A stretch of 64,000 nucleotides of DNA, from the NCBI RefSeq assembly GCF_002858925.1, contig NZ_PJRS01000019.1, positions 1 through 64,000 of the forward strand, in the 5' to 3' direction. Source of the DNA: Caulobacter zeae (GTDB lineage: Bacteria; Pseudomonadota; Alphaproteobacteria; Caulobacterales; Caulobacteraceae). Within the stretch, counting starts at the first letter, position 1; each line of letters starts with the position of its first letter. The position numbers and the translations under genes are program-made. A model generated the notes under the pieces. The model was not told the DNA's origin. It was given only the letters and a program-made list of their open reading frames with translations, and did no database searches. Below, one piece after another: positions 7,179 through 16,259 of the stretch.

Positions 7179-9094
7179 TCGCCCTTATCGTTGGCGCCGT
7201 CGTCCTCGAGGTTGAGGATCAGGCCCTCGGTGCAGCGGGCCAGCTGGTGCGAGCGGCGGGTCAGGGCCGTATCGGCGGTGACGTTCCAGGCGCGCACCCG
7301 GCCCAGCGGATGCTTGCCCTGGAAGGTGCGGGCCTTCAGTTGCGCCCCGGCTTGCAGCTTCAGCGGCGCGGCGTAGCGCGGCGAGGCGGCGGTCGGCTCG
7401 GAACCGTCGGTGGTGTAGCGCACCTCGCCGACCTGGAGGCCGGTGTCGAGGCTGGCGCCGATCTCCGAGCCCTTCGGCCAGTCGAACGAAGCCTGCGGCT
7501 CGAACGGCACGGCATCATAGGCGAGACCCAGGTCCGACAGGCGGCCGAGGGTGGCCGGCAGGCGATCCTCGAAGCCGGCCCAGCCCTGCTTTTCGCGCGA
7601 GGTCCAGGCGTTCTCGGCCAGGGCCGCCAGGCGCGGGAACAGCATGGTCACCGCCCGCTCGTCGGTGCGGATATGCTCGCTGAACATCGTGGCCTGCATG
7701 CCCAGTACGTGCTTGTGCTGCTCGGGCGTCAGTTCCGACGGCTCAGCATTGAAGGCGTAGACGCTTTTCAGCGTCGAGAGCTTGCCGCGACCGGGCGGTT
7801 CGTCCGGCGAGGTGCTCTGGCGATGGTCGAAATAGAGCACAGGCCCCGGCGCCAGCACGGTGTCGTGCCCCTGCTTGGCGGCGGCGACAGCGCCTTCCAG
7901 CCCCCGCCAGGACATGACCGTGGCGTTGGGGGCCAGACCCCCTTCGAGGATCTCGTCCCAGCCGACCAGGCGGCGGCCCTTGGCGTTGAGATGCTTTTCG
8001 ATGCGCTGGATGAAGTAGCTCTGCAGGGCGTGCTCGTCGGCCAGGCCCAGCTCCTTCATGCGGGCCTGGATCTTCGGACTGGCCTCCCACTGGGCCTTCA
8101 GCGCCTCGTCGCCGCCGACGTGGATGTATTCCGACGGGAAGATCGCCATCACCTCGTCGAGCACGTCCTCCAGGAAGGCGAAGGTCGCATCGTCGACGTT
8201 GAAGATGTCGGGATAGACGCCCCAGTCGGCCATCACCCGATCGGCGGCCGGGCGCGTGCCCAGTTGCGGATAGCTGGAGATCGCCGCCTGGGCGTGGCCG
8301 GGCATCTCGATCTCGGGCACGACGACGATGCTGCGGGCGGCGGCGTAGGCGACGATCTCGCGCGCCTGGTCCTGGGTGTAGAAGCCGCCGTAGCGAACCT
8401 CCTCGCCGGAAGCCTTGTAGCCCGCCGCCCCGGCCGGACGCCGCCAGGCGCCGTGGTCGGTGAGGTTGGGGTGCTTCTTGATCTCCAGGCGCCAGCCCTG
8501 GTCGTCGGTCAGGTGCCAGTGCAGCGTGTTCAGCTTCAGGCTGGCCATGCCGTCGATGATCCGCTTGATCGTCGGCAGGCTCTGGTAATGGCGGGTGCTG
8601 TCGAGCATCAGGCCGCGCCAGGAAAAGCGCGGGGCGTCCTCGATGCGCACGGCCTGCACGCGGACCGGCGCGCCGGCCTTGTCCTGACCAGCCAACTGCC
8701 AAAGCGACACCGCGCCGTAGAACAGACCCGCCTTGTCCTGGGCGAGGATCTGCGCGCGCTGGGACGAGACGTCGAGGGCGTAGGCCTCGCCCGCCGGACC
8801 GCCGCGCGACAGCACGACGCCGCCGGGGCCCGTCGGCGCGCCTTCCTTGATCGCCAGGCGCACGCCGCGCGTGGCGGCCAGGGTGTCGACCAGCCACTGG
8901 GCCGCGACCCGGGCCTCGGCGTCGCCCTGCGCGATCCAGACGGCGTCGCCGGCGCGCAAAGTCAGAGAACCTTGCGCCGGCGCGATCTTGGCCGGGGCCG
9001 GGGTGACAGCGAAGGCCTGTGCGGCCAGGGCGGGCGCGGGCAGCACGGCGGCGAGCGCGACGGCGGCCGCGACGGGTCGGAGGGCGAAAGGCAT
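7160..9094 (-). CDS. Beta-N-acetylhexosaminidase (GH20), C-terminally frameshifted
   Basis: A 644-residue exported enzyme with a signal peptide ending near residue 25 (PALAAQ). An N-terminal GH20b-like domain spans about 30-150 and the catalytic TIM barrel about 155-520. HVGGDEALKAQW carries the catalytic Asp329-Glu330 pair. A chitobiase-type C-terminal segment follows (VRYTTDGSEPTAASPRY). It releases terminal N-acetyl-glucosamine or -galactosamine, probably in the periplasm. The frame ends with GDAPPSC-stop because of an apparent one-base loss near 7178/7179; the missing tail is readable in the next frame. It is the last gene of GntP-DUF1349-GH20. The catalytic domain is intact, so some activity is possible. 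Confidence 0.88.
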   Translation of the reverse strand: MPFALRPVAAAVALAAVLPAPALAAQAFAVTPAPAKIAPAQGSLTLRAGDAVWIAQGDAEARVAAQWLVDTLAATRGVRLAIKEGAPTGPGGVVLSRGGPAGEAYALDVSSQRAQILAQDKAGLFYGAVSLWQLAGQDKAGAPVRVQAVRIEDAPRFSWRGLMLDSTRHYQSLPTIKRIIDGMASLKLNTLHWHLTDDQGWRLEIKKHPNLTDHGAWRRPAGAAGYKASGEEVRYGGFYTQDQAREIVAYAAARSIVVVPEIEMPGHAQAAISSYPQLGTRPAADRVMADWGVYPDIFNVDDATFAFLEDVLDEVMAIFPSEYIHVGGDEALKAQWEASPKIQARMKELGLADEHALQSYFIQRIEKHLNAKGRRLVGWDEILEGGLAPNATVMSWRGLEGAVAAAKQGHDTVLAPGPVLYFDHRQSTSPDEPPGRGKLSTLKSVYAFNAEPSELTPEQHKHVLGMQATMFSEHIRTDERAVTMLFPRLAALAENAWTSREKQGWAGFEDRLPATLGRLSDLGLAYDAVPFEPQASFDWPKGSEIGASLDTGLQVGEVRYTTDGSEPTAASPRYAAPLKLQAGAQLKARTFQGKHPLGRVRAWNVTADTALTRRSHQLARCTEGLILNLEDDGANDKGDAPPSC

Positions 9095-9117
9095 GGTCAG
9101 CTCCCAGCGGCCTCTTT

Positions 9118-9762
9118 TCAGAGGCTCTTGATCGTTATGTTTGAAATCCGGGCCGCAAAGCCCTTGCCGGCCGGCGAAGCGGCCATGACGCCAAGGTCGA
9201 CCACGTCCGGCATCGGCAGGTGGCCAAGGCGGGTGTCGACGAAGGCCCCCTCACCCACCGCATGGGCGCAGAACAGGGTCTGGCCCGAGCGGCGCAACTT
9301 GACCCGCACGGCCGGCGCGGTGGGGATCACGAGCGACGAGCCGTCCGACCAGTCGCGGGTGAAGACGGTGGCCGAGTGCAGTTCTCCGCCCAGCCGCTCG
9401 ACGCCGGTCTTCATCCAGAGATCGGGGGCCAGGCGCAGCATCAGGCCGGTCTGGTCGGCGTCGGCGGCGTAGTCGCCGGCCAGGGTCGCCGTCATCTCGA
9501 AGTCGCCGGACTGGCGGCGGAACCAGAAGTGGCCGTTGTCGATCAGCGGTCCGCCGGCCGTGCGACGCCAGAAGTCGGTTCCGGGACCGGCCTCGCAGGC
9601 CAGGGTCTTGTCCTTCCAGGCCCAGGTCGGCGGCGCGTTCAGCCACGACCAGCCGTCGTTGGCGGCGGCCACGGCCGGCATGGCGACGGCTGCGGCAGCG
9701 CCTGCGAGAAAGGCTCGGCGGTCGAGGGCGCGATCAGACGACAAGGCTGAGCCCCAGCACAC
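9118..9762 (-). CDS. DUF1349-type exported protein with Tat signal
   Basis: About 214 residues. The N-terminus carries a twin-arginine signal (DRRAFLAG, then an Ala-rich segment to AVAAAN), so it is probably exported folded. The rest reads as a DUF1349 concanavalin-like beta-sandwich (FWFRRQSGDFEMTATLAGDY, ADQTGLMLR, SGQTLFCAH, ASPAGKGFAARISNITI). The function is not established; such domains often bind or act on carbohydrates. The first ATG (9762) lies inside gntP; a TTG at 9744 that keeps the Tat signal is an attractive alternative. It overlaps the permease gene and precedes the GH20 gene by 23 bp. Confidence 0.75.
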   Translation of the reverse strand: MCWGSALSSDRALDRRAFLAGAAAAVAMPAVAAANDGWSWLNAPPTWAWKDKTLACEAGPGTDFWRRTAGGPLIDNGHFWFRRQSGDFEMTATLAGDYAADADQTGLMLRLAPDLWMKTGVERLGGELHSATVFTRDWSDGSSLVIPTAPAVRVKLRRSGQTLFCAHAVGEGAFVDTRLGHLPMPDVVDLGVMAASPAGKGFAARISNITIKSL

Positions 9763-11071
9763 AGATCAGGCCGACGATCCCGACCAGGCTCTCCATCACC
9801 GTCCAGGACAGCAGGGTTTCCTTCAGGGTCAGGCCGAAATACTCCTTGAACAGCCAGAAGCCCGGGTCGTTGACGTGCGAGAACATCAGGCTGCCGGCGC
9901 CGATGGCCAGGACCATCAGGTTGGGGTCGACGCCGGTCGTGGCCATCAGGGGCTGGATCAGGCCGGCGGCGGTGAGGCCCGCGATGGTGGCCGAGCCCAG
10001 GGCGACGCGGATGACGACGGCGATCAGCCAGCCCAGCACCAGCGGGTGCAGCGGCAGAGAGCCGAGCCAGCCGCCGAGCGTGGCGCTGACGCCGCTGTCG
10101 ACGAACACCTGCTTGAGGGCCCCCGCCCCCGCCAGGATCAGCAGGATCGAGGCCACGTCCTTCAGGGCGTCGCCATAGCGCTGCATCTGCACGGGAATGC
10201 CGATCCCGCGCAGCACCCCCAGGCTGAAGGTGGCGTAGATCAGGCACAGGGTCAGGACGACGGCGGGGTTGCCGAGGAAGCCGATCAGGTCGTGGGTCGG
10301 CGACGGGTTCCTGAACGCCACCAGCAGCGCCGTGGTGGCGGCGATCAGCACGACGGGCAGCAGCGCGGTCGTGAAGCTGTTGATCGGCCCCGGGGCCTTG
10401 GCGTCCGCGGCCTCCTCGGCGGCGAACGGCGAGTCTGCGGGCGGTCCGCCCAGCGGCAGCAGGTTGACGCGCTTGAGCACCAGGGTCAGCAGCGGGCCGC
10501 CGACCATCAGGGCGGCGATGGCGACGATCAGGCCATAGCCGAGGGTCAGGCCCGTGTCGGCGCCGAACAGGGTGACGAGGGCGGCGGGCGACGGGTGCGG
10601 CGGCAGGTAGCCGTGGGCCACCGACAGACCTGACAGCAGCGGCAGACCGACATAGACCGGCGGCAGGTCAGCCCGCTTGGCGATCGAGAAGATCAGCGGG
10701 ATCATGACCACGAAGCCGACGCTGTAGAACAGCGGGATGCCGACGATCAGGCCGGTCATGGCCATGGCCAACAGGATGAAGCGCAGGCCCACGGCGCCGA
10801 TCAGGGCGCGGGCGATGCTCTGGGCGGCGCCGCTGTCGGCGATGGCGCGGCCGAACATGGCCCCCAGGCAGATGATGGCCACGAGGCCGCCGAGCATGTC
10901 GCCGACGCCCTTCTCGAGGGACTTGGGGATCTGGGCCAGCGGCATGCCGAACAGCACCGCGCCGCCCAGCGCCACGACCAGGAAGGCCAGGAACGGCGGG
11001 ACCTTGCCCCAGGCGATCAGCACGACCAGCAGCGCGATCAGCGCGACAACGGCGAGCACCATCATGACCAA
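9734..11071 (-). CDS. GntP-family permease (gluconate or D-serine type)
   Basis: A 445-residue inner-membrane transporter with about 12 hydrophobic segments. GntP-family marks are FLVVALGGAVLFGMPL near residue 30, GVGDMLGGLVAIICLGAMFG near 55, PPHPSPAALVTLFG near 155 and HVNDPGFWLFKEYFGLT near 400. The family includes gluconate:H+ symporters and the D-serine transporter DsdX, which is also 445 residues in E. coli. Because D-amino-acid enzymes lie in the same locus, a D-serine-like or acyl-amino-acid substrate fits better than gluconate. This is inference. It is followed by the DUF1349 and GH20 genes in overlapping or close order. Confidence 0.85.
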   Translation of the reverse strand: MVMMVLAVVALIALLVVLIAWGKVPPFLAFLVVALGGAVLFGMPLAQIPKSLEKGVGDMLGGLVAIICLGAMFGRAIADSGAAQSIARALIGAVGLRFILLAMAMTGLIVGIPLFYSVGFVVMIPLIFSIAKRADLPPVYVGLPLLSGLSVAHGYLPPHPSPAALVTLFGADTGLTLGYGLIVAIAALMVGGPLLTLVLKRVNLLPLGGPPADSPFAAEEAADAKAPGPINSFTTALLPVVLIAATTALLVAFRNPSPTHDLIGFLGNPAVVLTLCLIYATFSLGVLRGIGIPVQMQRYGDALKDVASILLILAGAGALKQVFVDSGVSATLGGWLGSLPLHPLVLGWLIAVVIRVALGSATIAGLTAAGLIQPLMATTGVDPNLMVLAIGAGSLMFSHVNDPGFWLFKEYFGLTLKETLLSWTVMESLVGIVGLICVLGLSLVV

Positions 11072-11127
11072 GCCACCACCCTAGAGCACGCGGGCGACGT
11101 TTCGCTCCGCTGCGGGAAGGAAAGAGC

Positions 11128-11167
11128 GATTCCCCGGCGCCGTGGGGTTTTGTGGCGCCGGGGAATC
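11128..11167 (-). terminator. Strong hairpin after the TonB-receptor gene
   Basis: A perfect 14-bp stem, GATTCCCCGGCGCC paired with GGCGCCGGGGAATC, with a 12-nt loop. It lies about 120 bp beyond the receptor stop and 57 bp before the gntP start. On the minus strand it is followed by GCTCTTTCC, a weak T-rich tract. It probably ends receptor transcription or sets a lower level for the downstream permease genes. Confidence 0.65.
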
Positions 11168-11285
11168 TAAAGCCGGACAAGGCAGGGGATCCGCCTTGGG
11201 GCTGAGGCCCGGCCGCTTACCGGGGAGGGAGTGGCTTCGCGGCCGGTGGTGGGCGCGCTCGCAGAAGCGCGCCCGAGCACGGCGA

Positions 11286-14216
11286 TCAGAACCGCAGGCG
11301 AACGCCCGCGCGGTACATCCGACCGATGGTGTCGTAGAGGTAGGGGTTGACGCCCGGGCTGACGTTGGTGGTCGGCGCGGCGACCGGATCCTCGTCGAAC
11401 AGGTTGTCGACCTTGAAGTAGGCGGTGACGTTGTCGTTGACGTCGTAGGTGCCGCCGAGGTCGACGTAGGTCGCCCCCTCCATGTGGTTGTTGTCGATGG
11501 TGCGGCGCTGCACGGTCGAAACCGGGCAGTTGGTCTGGCACTCGATGTATTCGTTGTTGTAGACGCCGTCGCTGATCCAGCGCTGGTAGAGGGTCAGGCT
11601 GAGGCGATCGAGCGCCCAGGTCTGGCTGAAGGTGGCCTTCCAGTCAGGGGTGTTGGACAGGTTCACGCCGGCGCTCTCGACCGGGATCGTGCCCAGCACG
11701 CCCGAGGTGGTCTTGAAGCTCATGACGTGGGTGGCCAGGGCCCGGATCGACAGCGTGCCCGGCAGGCCCCAGTCTTCCAGGTTCTTGCGGTAGATGGCCT
11801 CCAGGTCGACGCCCTTGGTGCGCATGGTGGCCACGTTGAAGGCCTGCACCCGCACGAAGTTGGTGTTGGGCTGGGTGCTGGTCAGCAGCATCGCCCCGCA
11901 GATCTCCTGGTTGCCGGCGACGCACAGGTCGACCAGGTCCTGGGCGGCCAGCGAGTTGATGGCGCCGTCGACCTTGATGTCGAAATAGTCGGCCGAGAAG
12001 CTGAAGCCCGGCAGCCAGGCCGGCTCGGCCAGGACGACGCCGACCTCGGTGTTGCGGGCGATTTCCGGACGCAGGTTGCTGTTGCCGACGATCTCCTGGA
12101 GGACGTTCACCGCCGTGCCGCGATAGAGCACGGTGGCGTTGGTCACCACCGGCGGCGCGAACAGTTCGCCCAGGTTGGGGGCGCGGATGTCGCGCGAAGT
12201 CACGGCCCGCAGGCGCAGGCCCTGGACCGGGGTCTTCCAGACGCCGCCCAGCTTCCACGTCGTGACGTTGCCCGAGGTGCTGTACTTGGTCTGGCGGACC
12301 GCGCCGTTGATGTTGGCCTCGCCGAGGGTCTCGGACTGGAGGACCGGCACGTTGGCTTCGAGGTAGCCTTCAGTCACGTGATAGGAGCCGTGGCCGCCGT
12401 GATAGTTGCCGGCATACCAGTTGTTGCCGGCCAGGCGCAGCAGCGGATCGGCCTTGTAGTCGTCGGTGTAGCCGTTGTCGGCCGTCGCGCCGTCGCCATA
12501 GGGGTCGCCGATCGTGCGGTACTTCTCCTCGCGCCATTCCAGGCCGGCGGCGATGGCCACCAGGCCGGCCCACGACTGGAAGGGCTCGCCGGTGACGTTG
12601 AACGCGGCGACGGACTCGTTCTGCTTGGAGCGCTGGCGCGGCCCGTTCTTGGGCATGACATAGGCCAGGGCGGCCGGATCCTGGGCGACATTGCCGATGA
12701 TGTTCAGCGGCACGCAGCCGGCGGCGCGGGCGATCGGATCGCGGCAGATCACCGTGCCGTTCGGGCCGGCGATGGCGTCGATGGCGGCGTTGTAGCGCGG
12801 CGTCAGAGTGATGTTGTCGACGTCGATGCTGATGCGGTTGACGCCGTAGGCGTAGTAGGCGTCATAGCTCCACGACGTGCCGAATACTTCGCGGCTGCCG
12901 GTCGCGCCCAGCACGAAGCGTTCCTGCTCGCGCTTGACGTTGACGTCGATGGGACCGAAGGCGCCGTTGCTGGTGCCCATCTGGAAGCTGGTGATGTTGT
13001 TGCTGACGCAGGCCGAACGGATGGCGGCCGGCACGAACGGATTCTCGCACTGGATGGTCAGGCCCGTGCGCTCGGCGCCGACATTGGGCTGGTTGAGCGA
13101 GTTCACCTGGGCGAAGTTGGTGGTCAGGTAGAGCTCGTCGTCGTCGCCCCACTTGTAGCTGACGCGGCCGTAGGCGACTTTTCGCTTGAGCCGCGCGGCC
13201 AGGGTCGGCGAGGCGCCGATGCCGCCCGACAGGTCGCCGCCGACGCAGAACGGGGCGAAGCAGCCGGTGACGCCGCCGGCGCCGTTGGGCGCGCCGCCCG
13301 AACCGTACTGGAACTGGTAGGGCGCGCCGCCCGCACCGAACGCGATGCCCTGCAGCGGGCCGTTCGTGATCAGGCCGTACTGGGCGTACTGGATCTGCTG
13401 GGCGCCCTTGATGACGCGATACTGCGGCCGGCCGTCGGTGGTCGAGGCCAGCGGGCGCACCTGGATGGCGGGGGTTTCGTACCAGTCACGGCCGCCGGCC
13501 TGCTGCTCGCCGAAGCCGCCGGCCAGGACGCCGGCCTCGCGGCTGTATTCGACGCTGCCGATGACGCGCAGGCGATCGTCCATGAAGGCGTCGCCGAACG
13601 CGGCCTGGGCCACGAAGGTGTCGTTGTCGCGATACTTGCTCTCGCCGCCTTCGAGGCGGGCCTTGAAGCCCTCGAAGGTCTTGTCGGTGACGAAGTTGAC
13701 CACGCCGCCGATGGCGTCCGAACCGTAGGAGGCCGAGGCGCCGCCGGTGACCACGTCGACCTGCTTGATCAGCAGTTGCGGAAACTGGCTGACGTCGGAG
13801 ACGCCGTTGATGTTGGCCGGGGTGACGCGCTGGCCGTCCAGCAGGGTCAGGGTGCGGATGGGCCCAAGGCCGCGCAGGCTGAACGAGCTCAGGCCCTGCA
13901 TGCCGCTGCTGGTGCTGTTGACGAAGACCGTCTTGCCGGTGCTGCCTTGCAGGGCCGGCATCTGGACGATGGCCTGAAAGACGTTGGGCTGCGAGGCCTT
14001 TTCCAGGTCCTCGGCGGTGACGGTGGTGGTCGGCGTCGGCTGGGTGAAGCCGCGCGAGGCGATGCGAGAACCGGTGACCACGACTTCCGAGACCGTGGCG
14101 TCACCTTCGGCGGCGGGCGCTTCGGCTTGCTGAGCCGCGTGGGCCATCGCCCCCCAGGACAACAGCGCCAGAGCCGAGACCGTGCCGGCATAGGTTCGGC
14201 GATTCAATTTCAACAA
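11286..14216 (-). CDS. TonB-dependent receptor of the RpiR/D-amino-acid locus
   Basis: A large outer-membrane receptor of about 976 residues from the chosen TTG start at 14216, preceded by AAGGGGG at 7-nt spacing; this gives a clean signal peptide to AMAHAAQQ. A 5'-extended ATG at 14348 would add a leader unlike a signal peptide. The plug has the VSEVVVTGSRIA TonB box and LDGQRVTPANINGVSDVSQFP, then a VVTGGASASYGSDAIGGVVNFVTDK signature. The barrel ends YRAGVRLRF. There is no STN domain, so it is not a FecI/FecR-signalling receptor. It lies downstream of the RpiR regulator and upstream of the GntP-DUF1349-GH20 genes, suggesting an amino-sugar- or peptide-containing substrate. Confidence 0.85.
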   Translation of the reverse strand: MLKLNRRTYAGTVSALALLSWGAMAHAAQQAEAPAAEGDATVSEVVVTGSRIASRGFTQPTPTTTVTAEDLEKASQPNVFQAIVQMPALQGSTGKTVFVNSTSSGMQGLSSFSLRGLGPIRTLTLLDGQRVTPANINGVSDVSQFPQLLIKQVDVVTGGASASYGSDAIGGVVNFVTDKTFEGFKARLEGGESKYRDNDTFVAQAAFGDAFMDDRLRVIGSVEYSREAGVLAGGFGEQQAGGRDWYETPAIQVRPLASTTDGRPQYRVIKGAQQIQYAQYGLITNGPLQGIAFGAGGAPYQFQYGSGGAPNGAGGVTGCFAPFCVGGDLSGGIGASPTLAARLKRKVAYGRVSYKWGDDDELYLTTNFAQVNSLNQPNVGAERTGLTIQCENPFVPAAIRSACVSNNITSFQMGTSNGAFGPIDVNVKREQERFVLGATGSREVFGTSWSYDAYYAYGVNRISIDVDNITLTPRYNAAIDAIAGPNGTVICRDPIARAAGCVPLNIIGNVAQDPAALAYVMPKNGPRQRSKQNESVAAFNVTGEPFQSWAGLVAIAAGLEWREEKYRTIGDPYGDGATADNGYTDDYKADPLLRLAGNNWYAGNYHGGHGSYHVTEGYLEANVPVLQSETLGEANINGAVRQTKYSTSGNVTTWKLGGVWKTPVQGLRLRAVTSRDIRAPNLGELFAPPVVTNATVLYRGTAVNVLQEIVGNSNLRPEIARNTEVGVVLAEPAWLPGFSFSADYFDIKVDGAINSLAAQDLVDLCVAGNQEICGAMLLTSTQPNTNFVRVQAFNVATMRTKGVDLEAIYRKNLEDWGLPGTLSIRALATHVMSFKTTSGVLGTIPVESAGVNLSNTPDWKATFSQTWALDRLSLTLYQRWISDGVYNNEYIECQTNCPVSTVQRRTIDNNHMEGATYVDLGGTYDVNDNVTAYFKVDNLFDEDPVAAPTTNVSPGVNPYLYDTIGRMYRAGVRLRF

Positions 14217-14742
14217 CTTCCAGCCCCCTTGCTCAAGGAGCACGAGCCCGGGCGCACTGTTGGCGCTCACTGGAACCCGACTCCAGATAAATGTTATTAC
14301 TTCCCCGCATACGCAGATATGCTCTTTATATTTTCGAATGTCGGACAATTAGGCTCGGATACTGTTGCGAACCGGGCCACCGCCTTCAATTCCCGCCCTC
14401 TTGAGGACGCAGGAAGGATTGTCACAGGCCCTATATAACGTCAATCACAAAACATTCATTTATGTAGCAATCATAAAACGATTGCCTATGACCCCACCCG
14501 AAAACCCGCAAATTACCTTATTTTTCAGCGCACAAGGCGGCGCCCATAAATGCGGCGCCGATGAAAGATGCGCTATCAAGGCAACGCAAGCAGCACCCGC
14601 CGCACACGCGGAGCGCATGAGACCGCTATCAAGAAAAGATCGAATTCCAAGCGCGGGAATAGGCGATACGCCGCCCCACCCAAGCATATGACGCCCCGGC
14701 GGCCAGAAGAGCCGCCCGGGCGACCGCTCGACCGCCGAAGCC
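14217..14742. other. AT-richer intergenic region between RpiR and the receptor
   Basis: No coding gene is supported in these 526 bases. Parts of 14281-14350 and 14430-14530 are clearly more AT-rich than the rest of the window. A hairpin with 7-bp arms, CGGCGCC and GGCGCCG, lies at 14538-14560. On the minus strand a TTGACG hexamer occurs near 14450 and could belong to the receptor promoter, but no good -10 box at 17 bp was found. The region probably holds the receptor promoter and a long 5' leader; an sRNA cannot be excluded. Confidence 0.4.
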
Positions 14743-15681
14743 TCAGTCGCCGATCGGCTGCTGAGGCGCGATCCCGTGCAGCCAGGCGACGCTGCCGCGG
14801 GCCCGGCGCAGCATCTGATGCGCCCGCTCGCCCAGCGACACGGCGACCGCATAGGCCAGCCGGTCGATGACGAACAACTGGGCGAAACGCATCGGGTTGG
14901 GCTGGAACTCCTCGACCCCCGACGGCGACAAACCCACGTGCAGGCAGACGTCGGCGTCGCGGCCGAGCGGCGAATCCGCGTCGGTGATGGCGATGCAGGT
15001 CGCCTTGTAGTGCTTGGCCAGCTCCATGCTTTCCTGCAGCTCGCGCGGACGCCCCGTGGACGACAGGAACAGCGCCACGTCGCCGGGCGACAGGATGGCG
15101 GCCGACATGCGCTGGGCGTAGCCGTCGGTGAACACCATGGCCGGCACGTCGAGGCGGAACAGGCGGTTGTGGATCTCGCTGGCCAGCGCCGCCGAACTGC
15201 CGCCGATGCCGTAGATCACCACGCGCGCGGCCTTGGCGATGGCCAGGGCGGCGACCTGCAAATCCTTTTCATTCAAGGTTTCGCGCGTGCGCCCCAGGGC
15301 GTCGATGATGGTGTCGAACAGCCGGTCGGCGACCGCCGCGTCGGCGCCCAGAGGCGCCTGCGGCTCGGGCCGCGCCGGCGCCGGACGGGCCGCCCGCTCG
15401 CGCTGGTCGGTGACGGCCTGGGCGTGGGCCAGCTCCTGGATCAGGCGGAACTTCAGGTCCTTGAAGCCCTCGCAGCCGACCGTGCGGCAGAAGCGCAGGA
15501 CCGTCGGCTCGCTGACCCCCAGGTCGGTCGCCACCGACTTCACGCTGGCGCGGACGAACTCGTGCGGCGACTTCAGGATCAGCTTGGCGATCTTGAGATC
15601 CGAGCGCGTCATCGCCTCCATCATCGCATCGATGCGCGGAAGGATGTCGCCGTCGTCGACGGCGTTTTCAGACTGACTCAT
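14743..15681 (-). CDS. RpiR/MurR-family transcriptional regulator
   Basis: A 312-residue regulator. The N-terminal RpiR helix-turn-helix covers roughly residues 15-90 (TRSDLKIAKLILKSP, DLGVSEPTVLRFCRTVGCEGF). A SIS sugar-isomerase-like effector domain covers about 135-275 (VIYGIGGSSAALASEI, then LSSTGRPRELQESMELAK). SIS domains usually bind phosphosugars, such as MurNAc-6-phosphate in MurR. The gene is divergent from ridA by a 183-bp gap and upstream of the receptor on the same strand, so it is the likely controller of both arms. Paired GCTACAT sites lie in the divergent gap. Confidence 0.88.
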   Translation of the reverse strand: MSQSENAVDDGDILPRIDAMMEAMTRSDLKIAKLILKSPHEFVRASVKSVATDLGVSEPTVLRFCRTVGCEGFKDLKFRLIQELAHAQAVTDQRERAARPAPARPEPQAPLGADAAVADRLFDTIIDALGRTRETLNEKDLQVAALAIAKAARVVIYGIGGSSAALASEIHNRLFRLDVPAMVFTDGYAQRMSAAILSPGDVALFLSSTGRPRELQESMELAKHYKATCIAITDADSPLGRDADVCLHVGLSPSGVEEFQPNPMRFAQLFVIDRLAYAVAVSLGERAHQMLRRARGSVAWLHGIAPQQPIGD

Positions 15682-15787
15682 CCCCCGATCCCTTCACCAA
15701 ACGGCGCGCGCCCGACGACTGATACCGACAACGATGTCGCGCCGCAATCAAGGCCGCTGCCCCACCAGCATCAAGAATGATAGTTTT

Positions 15788-15814
15788 GCTACATTTTCGT
15801 TGACACCGCTACAT
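15788..15814. promoter_or_regulatory. Paired GCTACAT sites, candidate RpiR operator
   Basis: GCTACAT occurs at 15788-15794 and again at 15808-15814, 20 bp apart, about two helical turns, so both would face the same side of the DNA. A TTGACA hexamer (15800-15805) lies between them, but no convincing -10 element follows at 17 bp. The position in the divergent gap between the regulator and ridA suits an operator. The assignment is speculative. Confidence 0.35.
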
Positions 15815-15864
15815 CCGGCATGGCTCCTGAGCATCGGAACTCGACCTTGAGTCAGGAGAATTTC

Positions 15865-16254
15865 GTGTCCATCCAACGCATCGGCGCGGCCACCACGGGC
15901 ACCGGCGGCAACGCCCTGCCCTTCTGCCAGGCCACGGTCGCCAACGGCTTCGTCTTCGTCTCGGGCCAGGTGCCGATGGACGAGAACGGCGTGCTGGTCG
16001 ACGGCGGCGTCGTGCCCCAGACCCACAAGGTCATCGAGAACATCGTCGGCATCCTGGCCAAGGCCGGCTGCACCCTGAAGGACGTGGTCAAGGCCAATGT
16101 CTGGCTGGACGACGCCCGCGACTTCCACGCCTTCAACCGCGTCTACAACAGCTATTTCGGCGACGCCCTGCCGGCCCGCGCCTGCGTGCAGTCGCCGATG
16201 ATGGTCGACTGCAAGGTCGAGATCGAGGTCATCGCCCTGGTTCCGCAGGCCTGA
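15865..16254 (+). CDS. ridA: RidA-family enamine/imine deaminase
   Basis: A 129-residue protein from the GTG at 15865, which has AGGAG six bases upstream; an in-frame ATG at 15820 lacks a ribosome site and would add an odd leader. Marks of the family are FVFVSGQVPMD, VIENIVGILAKAGCTLKDVVKANVWL and the PARACVQS segment with the conserved substrate-binding arginine. RidA hydrolyses reactive enamine/imine intermediates such as 2-aminoacrylate released by PLP deaminases. That fits the next gene, a D-amino-acid deaminase that begins 6 bp downstream. Confidence 0.92.
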   Translation: MSIQRIGAATTGTGGNALPFCQATVANGFVFVSGQVPMDENGVLVDGGVVPQTHKVIENIVGILAKAGCTLKDVVKANVWLDDARDFHAFNRVYNSYFGDALPARACVQSPMMVDCKVEIEVIALVPQA

Positions 16255-16259
16255 CGCCG

